A stretch of 64,000 bases of DNA, taken from assembly GCF_940670765.1 (NCBI RefSeq), contig NZ_CALNVW010000039.1:122044-186043 (forward strand). Direction: 5' to 3'. Under the pieces are notes generated by a model that saw nothing but the letters and a program-made list of their open reading frames with translations, had not been told where the DNA came from and did no database searches. Positions within the stretch are counted from its first letter, which is position 1; the number at the start of each line of letters is the position of its first letter. The DNA comes from Streptomyces sp. A 4/2 (GTDB taxonomy: Bacteria; Actinomycetota; Actinomycetes; Streptomycetales; Streptomycetaceae). Below are positions 60,401-64,000 of the stretch, in pieces. The translations under genes were made by a program, and so were the position numbers.

Positions 60401-61778
60401 CTTCGGTGAGGGCCGCCTCGGTGCAGCCGCCGCCCCAGGTGCAGGCCCGGGACGAGACGATCTGCGCGCCGGGAGCCACACCGTGCATCGCGCCGCCGAG
60501 CAGAGATGTACCCGCGATGATCCCGGCGACGTGCGAACCGTGCGCCCCCGACGGCAACCCGATGTTCACATAGTTCATCACCTTGCCGACGTTGCTGCCG
60601 CCCAGTGGCGACAGGTCGACGTTGTCGCGGTATTCCACGACGAACGGAATCCGTTCGGTGACGGCGGTCTGCGGATCCTCGGTGCCGAAATGGCCGATCT
60701 GCCGTTGCCGGCCGTAGGGCGACATCGCCGGCGTATCGGTGAAGTCGTGGTCGCCGTCGGAGTCCACCCACACCTGGTGGGTCTGCGGGTCGTACAGCAC
60801 GCCGAACCGGTCGTTGGTACTGCCGTTGTTGTTGAGGTCGCCACCGAAATCACTCTGGGTGGTGGCCATCTCGTAGAACAGGCCGAGTTGGAACTTTCCT
60901 TCCGGGGCCGTCCAGGTGGCCCCGGCGTAGTCGAACCGGGGGCCCGTCACCGCCTTGCTCATCTGCACCCAGGTTCCGTCGCCATCCGTCACCGGATCGG
61001 TGGCCGTCACCCAGTCGACCACCTTCGGCCGACCGTCGCTGGTCTTCTGAAGGGCTGCGTGATCGAGGTCGACGCCGGTGTCGAGCACCCCGACGGTGAT
61101 GCCGCGTCCATCCGACTTATGGTTTGCCGCGACAAAATCGGTGGCCCCGATGTCGTTGACCGGCAGGTACGGATTGTCGGCAGGGGTGGTCGCGTTCGGC
61201 GCCGCCGGGTGAGCGGCGCCGGCCTTGGCATCGACCGGGCTTACGGCGTTGCCCAACTGCGGGCTCGGCACGCGGTAGGTCTTGTCGAGATCGATGGCCT
61301 TCACCACCGGGAGCGCAGCCAAACTCTGTACCTTGCCGGTCGGAACGGTGGCCCGGACGTAGCCGATCTCCGGCTGGACCTTGCCGACTGTCCCGCCGGC
61401 TTTGGCGACGGCGGCGGACACCTCCTTGGTGTTGCCGGAGTCCGCGAGCAGCATCACCGTCACGGTCTTGGCCTTGGTGGCCTGCGCCTGCTGCAGCACC
61501 TGGGTGTCGTGGGCGCCGAGCTTCTCCGAACTCCGGCCGGCGGGCGCCGTGGCATCCAGCGGCTTGAAACCCTTGTCGTCCGTGGGTGGCTGATACAGAT
61601 CGCTGTCAGCGGGCGACGCCGCGGAGAAGGGCACCGGAGGGCCGCTGGTCGCCGGACCGTCGGCACCTGGACCGTGCGGTGCCGCGGCGGCGATGGTCGG
61701 CTGCCCGATGCCGAGGGCCGCAGCGGCCATCACCGCGGTGCCGATGATGATGAGTGAGCGGGGTCGCCGTCGTCTCAT
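57411..61778 (-). CDS. Large secreted subtilase with HAF-type repeats
   Basis: A 1455-residue exported S8 protease. Signal peptide: residues about 1-35 (MRRRRPRSLIIIGTAVMAAA then hydrophobic to AAAAPHG). An I9-like propeptide follows (TVTVMLLADSGNTKEVSAAV). The catalytic domain has Asp in TVGVLDTGVDLDHA, His in GAHGSHVAGIIAGTS, oxyanion Asn in VVAAGNEGAG and Ser in MNGTSMAAPQVTGA, with a long insert between Asp and His. Downstream are beta-sandwich domains including a PPC-like one (LDDPAPGTYFVVVTGADVPS), and a 300-residue C-terminal set of HAF-type repeats (GSALDMNERQEAAGMLHY; ATGISDGGTVVGFASL; RAINAQGVAVGSSL). The ATG at 61778 has AAGGAG at ideal spacing. Confidence 0.88.
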   Translation of the reverse strand: MRRRRPRSLIIIGTAVMAAAALGIGQPTIAAAAPHGPGADGPATSGPPVPFSAASPADSDLYQPPTDDKGFKPLDATAPAGRSSEKLGAHDTQVLQQAQATKAKTVTVMLLADSGNTKEVSAAVAKAGGTVGKVQPEIGYVRATVPTGKVQSLAALPVVKAIDLDKTYRVPSPQLGNAVSPVDAKAGAAHPAAPNATTPADNPYLPVNDIGATDFVAANHKSDGRGITVGVLDTGVDLDHAALQKTSDGRPKVVDWVTATDPVTDGDGTWVQMSKAVTGPRFDYAGATWTAPEGKFQLGLFYEMATTQSDFGGDLNNNGSTNDRFGVLYDPQTHQVWVDSDGDHDFTDTPAMSPYGRQRQIGHFGTEDPQTAVTERIPFVVEYRDNVDLSPLGGSNVGKVMNYVNIGLPSGAHGSHVAGIIAGTSLLGGAMHGVAPGAQIVSSRACTWGGGCTEAALTEGMIDLVVNRGVDVVNLSVGGLPALNDGSDVISQLYNKLTSRFGVQIVVAAGNEGAGTNTVGSPSVSSSVLAVAASVSKKTWWADYGSAVDAPQGLFGFSSHGPSEDGALAPAVSAPGAAVSSIPGWLEGQAVPEAGYSLPVGYGMMNGTSMAAPQVTGAAALLLSAAKSRNVEAGPTALRSVLTGTATPIDGVPTTAQGAGLVNIPAAWKMLSKGVRTNNFDVSAPVCTALSGNLATPNRGAGIYNRCLPGSGGQPVGTDKSYRVTVTRTNGKAGHTTSRIGWVGNDGTFRAPKTLSSTLGASNTVTVTATPKTTGVHSAIMTIDDPTTTGIDRFVAVTVLAAKPLSGPTYQVRKAGTLGRTGTTSFLVAVPEGVEALQLNLAGQAEGSQMRVLPVDPDGIPADSNASDHCYTGYPDPAGCDPKSRAVLRPKAGIWEFVVEARRTSSVARNPFTATVALQGMSFAPDVTTLQSATVHQKESVQFTGTNTWGTAKLHATDGELGFVRNLFSTVANGQLTSNRVDVPRQSTRLDVALTSRADDADLDMYIVGARGIVGTSMNIGPGVERIVLDDPAPGTYFVVVTGADVPSGPATFDYHEEMFSRGIGTIAATSDKASLLRPGQSMPVAAGIDLSAVTQTTEPVIGRVRVANADGTIVGAATVRINSVVAPKMEALKWEKPFVGAKLTNNGTVAGDRQVNAKMTPTTWTKDAGFTDLNLGTGAYGSALDMNERQEAAGMLHYKDGSDRPATWAADGNVTDLGLPEWREKAYSSGYATGISDGGTVVGFASLEYQDENSQGHTYVDPFSWTKTGGFTKLAQLSANTTETQPRAINAQGVAVGSSLTTEGAQRAVSWNTSTGRVTNLGTLSGQSNSVALGVNAAGSVVGASGDDAFVWTPSAGMKRLPDYGFNATAEKITSDGWILGTVELQPDFEVAALWDPQGRLWDLSSMIPGNDWFLPTYSFGINDQHDLMIYGEGGPKGSSSSTVLLHIPDLIAK

Positions 61779-62268
61779 ATCGCTCCTTCGGGTTCCGTTA
61801 CCGGGCTCGGTCGCGGGCCCGTCCTGGAAACCTCGCAGCAGGAACAGACACGCAGCAATGACCAGTGCCCGGCGGACGTGCGACATGGCGGCCTTCCGCC
61901 ACGACCCCGGAATGCAAGACGAGCAGGACGGCGGCGAAGACGGCCCAGGACAGGAGGAACCCGAACGATCAGAACGCTCGAGATGCTTGATCGGCGGCTA
62001 TTGCGCCCAGGTCGCGAAGCTCGTCAGGGACACCGACGCGGACGCAGTCCTGAAGCTCTACCCGTTCTGCACGTTCACCCGCGGCGCCACGCCCCCGGCA
62101 TTGATAGCGCAGGCGAACGTCCCCAACGGCACGAAGATTTCCGAAGGAATCAGCAGGCTGGCCCGCTGCCCTACCCGCAGGCATCACAGCAGCTCTCCCG
62201 TCAGAACACTCTCTGGCCTGCTTCGATAAAGCCCAGGGAGTGCTTCCCGCTACGCAATCGATCTCTCG
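61779..62268. other. Unassigned right end of island
   Basis: About 490 bases from the subtilase start to the right repeat. One plus-strand frame (ATG 61912 to 62229, 105 residues) contains a plausible protein segment, SRCLIGGYCAQVAKLVRDTD then ADAVLKLYPFCTFTRG, but has no ribosome binding site and no recognised family. It may be the remnant of an element gene. The subtilase promoter should lie near 61800-61870. Confidence 0.35.
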
Positions 62269-62285
62269 TCACGTGATCAGGCTGT
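62269..62285. repeat. attachment-site copy overlapping miaA stop codon
   Basis: TCACGTGATCAGGCTGT; on the minus strand it includes the codons ACA-GCC-TGA that end miaA. Insertion here restores the gene end, a common strategy of integrative elements. Confidence 0.85.
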
Positions 62286-63215
62286 GACCGCCCGTTCGAC
62301 CAACGCCAGGGCGCGCCGCGGAAGTTCCGAGCGGTCCGCGGCGGCCCCGCTGAGCCACTGCACCCGTGGATCACGGCGGAACCATGAATCCTGACGGCGC
62401 GCGAAGCGCTTGGTGGCGCGTACGGTCTCGGTGCGCGCTTCCTCCTCGGTGCACTCCCCCGCGAGGGCCGCGAGCACCTGCTGGTACCCGAGCGCGCGCG
62501 ACGCCGTACGCCCCGTACGGAGGCCCTGAGCCTCCAGCGTGCGCACCTCGTCCACCAGCCCGGCCTCCCACATCCGGTCGACGCGCAGGGCGATGCGCTC
62601 GTCCAGCTCCGGACGGGCGACATCGACGCCGATCTGCACGGTGTCGTAGACCGGATCGGGTCCGGGAAGGTTGGCGGTGAAGGGCTTGCCGGTGATCTCG
62701 ATCACTTCCAGCGCCCGGACGATACGGCGGCCGTTGCTCGGCAGGATCGCCACGGCGGCCTCCGGGTCGGCGGCGGCCAGCCGGACGTGCAGCGCGCCAG
62801 GTCCGTGCTGCTCCAGTTCCGCCTCCAGCCGCGCCCGTACGTCCGGGTCGGTGCCGGGGAACTCCAGGGCGTCGATGGCCCCTCGGACATACAGCCCGGA
62901 GCCACCCACCAGAACCGGGGTGCGGCCCGCGGCGAGGAGCCGGTCGATCTCCGCGCGGGCCAGCCGCTGGTACTCGGCGACGCTGGCCGCCTCGGTCACG
63001 CTCCAGATGTCGAGGAGGTGGTGCGGGACGCCGCCGCGCTCTTCCAGCGTCAGTTTGGCTGTCCCGATATCCATCCCCCGGTAGAGCTGCATGGAGTCGG
63101 CGTTGACGACCTCGCCGTCGAAATGCCGGGCGAGAAAGACGCCCAGGTCGGACTTTCCGGCCGCGGTGGGACCGACGACGGCGATGACCCGCGCTGCGGG
63201 AGCTGCACTTCTCAC
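62277..63215 (-). CDS. miaA: tRNA dimethylallyltransferase
   Basis: A 312-residue enzyme that adds an isopentenyl group to A37 of tRNAs reading codons that begin with U. The P loop GPTAAGKSDLGVF, the substrate segment VNADSMQLYRGMDIGTAK, GGSGLYVRGAIDALEF, and ASRALGYQQVLAAL are typical; the end FARRQDSWFRRDPRVQWLSG is also conserved. The final residues ERAVTA agree with the usual Streptomyces MiaA end, so insertion of the island did not alter the protein. The GTG at 63215 lacks good spacing from GAGGGG, but no other start lies before the P loop. Nothing else shares its operon. Confidence 0.94.
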   Translation of the reverse strand: MRSAAPAARVIAVVGPTAAGKSDLGVFLARHFDGEVVNADSMQLYRGMDIGTAKLTLEERGGVPHHLLDIWSVTEAASVAEYQRLARAEIDRLLAAGRTPVLVGGSGLYVRGAIDALEFPGTDPDVRARLEAELEQHGPGALHVRLAAADPEAAVAILPSNGRRIVRALEVIEITGKPFTANLPGPDPVYDTVQIGVDVARPELDERIALRVDRMWEAGLVDEVRTLEAQGLRTGRTASRALGYQQVLAALAGECTEEEARTETVRATKRFARRQDSWFRRDPRVQWLSGAAADRSELPRRALALVERAVTA

Positions 63216-63417
63216 CCCCTCAGTCTCGCAAACCCCCGGCCCTGTCCCCGAATGAGTTACGTGACAGACGGCTGGCCGGGTTCGTTTCCTGTTGCGAGGT
63301 TCCGGTTCCGGTTCCGAGGTTCCGACTGCCGGTTCGCGGACCGGCGCCCCGGGCGGCGCACTCAGGCGCTCCGGACGGCGCGGAATACCGCTCAGACGAG
63401 TACGTTATGGAGTGAAT

Positions 63418-63657
63418 ATGGGTATTTTTTCAGTGTTTCGCCGAAAGTCGAAAGTCGCTGCCGAGGAGCTTGCCGGGGAGACTGAGGCCATTGCCCCGAC
63501 GGCGGAGCCCACGCCGGAGGGCGAGACCGGGGAGCCTCAGGTGGGTGAACCGGCGGAGGGCGCCGCGGTCCGCTCTGCCGGGGAGGTCGAGATTCCCCGG
63601 CAGCAGTCTGCCGCTGCGGCAGCCGACAACGAAGCCGGTGAGGGCGTTCGCAAGTAG
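63418..63657 (+). CDS. Small acidic protein
   Basis: A 79-residue protein: a basic start MGIFSVFRRKSKVAAEEL, then a disordered stretch rich in Glu, Pro and Ala, with no membrane segment. ATG at 63418 with GGAG upstream. It lies 29 bases before the MT0933-type antitoxin-like gene on the same strand, so the two are probably co-transcribed. Family not certain; similar short disordered proteins accompany the MT0933-type gene in Streptomyces. The upstream gap (63216-63417) contains reiterated GGTTCC hexamers but no clear promoter. Confidence 0.7.
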   Translation: MGIFSVFRRKSKVAAEELAGETEAIAPTAEPTPEGETGEPQVGEPAEGAAVRSAGEVEIPRQQSAAAAADNEAGEGVRK

Positions 63658-63686
63658 GTCGCCCACAAGAGGGAAGTAGGCCCACC

Positions 63687-63929
63687 ATGGGATTCCTGGA
63701 CAACCTGAAAGCCAAACTCGCGCCCGCCAAGGACAAGGTCTCGGACCTCGCGCAGCAGCACGGGGACAAGATCGGGCAGGGGCTGGACAAGGCCGCTCAG
63801 ACGGTCGACTCCAAGACCAAGGGCAAGTACAGCGACAAGATCGAGTCGGGCACGGGCAAGGCCAAGGAGGCCCTGGACCGCCTCTCGCACAAGGACGACG
63901 GCGGCCCCACGCCGCCTCCTGCCTCCTGA
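63687..63929 (+). CDS. MT0933-like antitoxin family protein
   Basis: An 80-residue amphipathic, Lys/Asp-rich helical protein (MGFLDNLKAKLAPAKDKVSD, HGDKIGQGLDKAAQTVDSKT, KYSDKIESGTGKAKEALDRL). This matches the family annotated from Mycobacterium tuberculosis MT0933 as a type II antitoxin, although most Streptomyces members have no adjacent toxin. None is present here: the only partner is the disordered 79-residue protein upstream, so toxin-antitoxin function is doubtful and a structural or stress role is as likely. ATG at 63687 with GGAAGTAGG upstream. Confidence 0.8.
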   Translation: MGFLDNLKAKLAPAKDKVSDLAQQHGDKIGQGLDKAAQTVDSKTKGKYSDKIESGTGKAKEALDRLSHKDDGGPTPPPAS

Positions 63930-63964
63930 ACGGAGATGCGGCGGGCGGCCGGTGGAGCACAGCG

Positions 63965-64000
63965 CCCCCCCCCCCCCCCCCCCCCCGCCCCCCCCCCCCC
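63965..64000. other. Poly-C run at window end, probable sequencing artefact
   Basis: From about 63965 the sequence is C only, broken by one G near 63987. No natural element looks like this; it is most likely low-quality sequence at a contig edge. Confidence 0.8.

Larger units (their letters stand above)
55906..62285. mobile_element. 6.4-kb integrated genomic island at the 3' end of miaA
   Basis: The interval is bounded by 17-base direct repeats, one of them at the last codons of miaA. It holds a broken integrase start, a regulator, a subtilase and an unassigned segment. Codon use is visibly less GC-rich than in the flanks (many TTG, GAA, GAT, CGA codons). There are no conjugation, replication or phage structural genes, so it is either a decayed integrative element or a defective remnant. 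Gene order on each side (dapF side, miaA side) is otherwise that of the core genome. Confidence 0.8.

Noticed and set aside
60099..61757. 552-codon plus-strand frame opposite the subtilase
   Set aside because: Low-complexity His/Arg-rich product, antisense to an intact signal-peptide and catalytic region.
61878..62276. Plus-strand frame of 132 codons at the right end of the island
   Set aside because: Arg/Pro-rich translation without homology-like features; another frame there is slightly more protein-like but also unproven.
1..64000. CRISPR arrays, insertion sequences with transposase, rRNA operons
   Set aside because: No regularly spaced repeats, transposase domains or rRNA sequence seen anywhere in the window.

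Overview
The window is high-GC actinobacterial chromosome, almost certainly Streptomyces. Reasons: strong G/C bias at third codon positions, frequent GTG/TTG starts behind GGAGG-type ribosome binding sites, and the gene order whiH-hrdB-S1 protease-parE together with nrdJ-nrdR-lexA-dinG, hflX, rshA, dapF and miaA. From memory this block runs like the S. coelicolor SCO5790-SCO583x interval; that comparison is recalled, not searched.

Layout. 1-8.0 kb: a LacI-type regulator cut by the window edge, a CitA/DcuS-type sensor kinase and its CitB/DcuR-type response regulator lying on either side of an NMT1/THI5-type ABC importer operon, then a DUF485 protein plus sodium:solute symporter pair. 8.1-10.5 kb: a NarL-type two-component operon with a DUF1453-type membrane protein. 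10.6-17.3 kb: parE, a small zinc-ribbon protein, a secreted trypsin-like protease, hrdB (principal sigma factor) and whiH (sporulation regulator). 17.4-28.0 kb: an ABC ATPase/permease fusion, a NrtR-type Nudix regulator, a DUF4192 protein, an Sfp-type phosphopantetheinyl transferase, a RecQ-family helicase with a phosphoribosyltransferase-like tail, a MepB-like protein, two uncharacterised proteins and rnhB. 28.0-32.8 kb: a TetR/EmrB efflux pair around a near-perfect palindrome, an ADP-ribosylglycohydrolase, a histidine phosphatase and a DUF4937 protein. 32.9-39.9 kb: the DNA precursor and SOS block nrdJ, nrdR, lexA, dinG. 39.9-46.0 kb: an NRPS-independent siderophore locus (two IucA/IucC synthetases, an acyltransferase, an aminotransferase). 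46.3-55.8 kb: two tandem secreted serine-protease-like lipoproteins, hflX, an M1 peptidase, rshA, dapF and a small membrane protein. 55.9-62.3 kb: a genomic island. 62.3-64 kb: miaA and two small proteins; the sequence ends in a poly-C run that looks artefactual.

The most unusual part is the island. A 17-base exact direct repeat occurs at 55906-55922 and again at 62269-62285, where it overlaps the stop codon of miaA. Between the copies lie a frameshifted remnant of a tyrosine-integrase arm-binding domain, a two-HTH (TrmB/LuxR-like) regulator, and a secreted 1455-residue subtilase with C-terminal HAF-type repeats convergent with the regulator. This looks like an integrated, now immobile element that left miaA intact and stranded a protease/regulator pair. 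Also notable are a sigma-R-like promoter before hrdB, tandem NrdR boxes, a LexA box on the lexA promoter, a DnaA-box hairpin upstream of the DUF4192 gene, the RecQ tail, and a siderophore locus without N-hydroxylase or decarboxylase.
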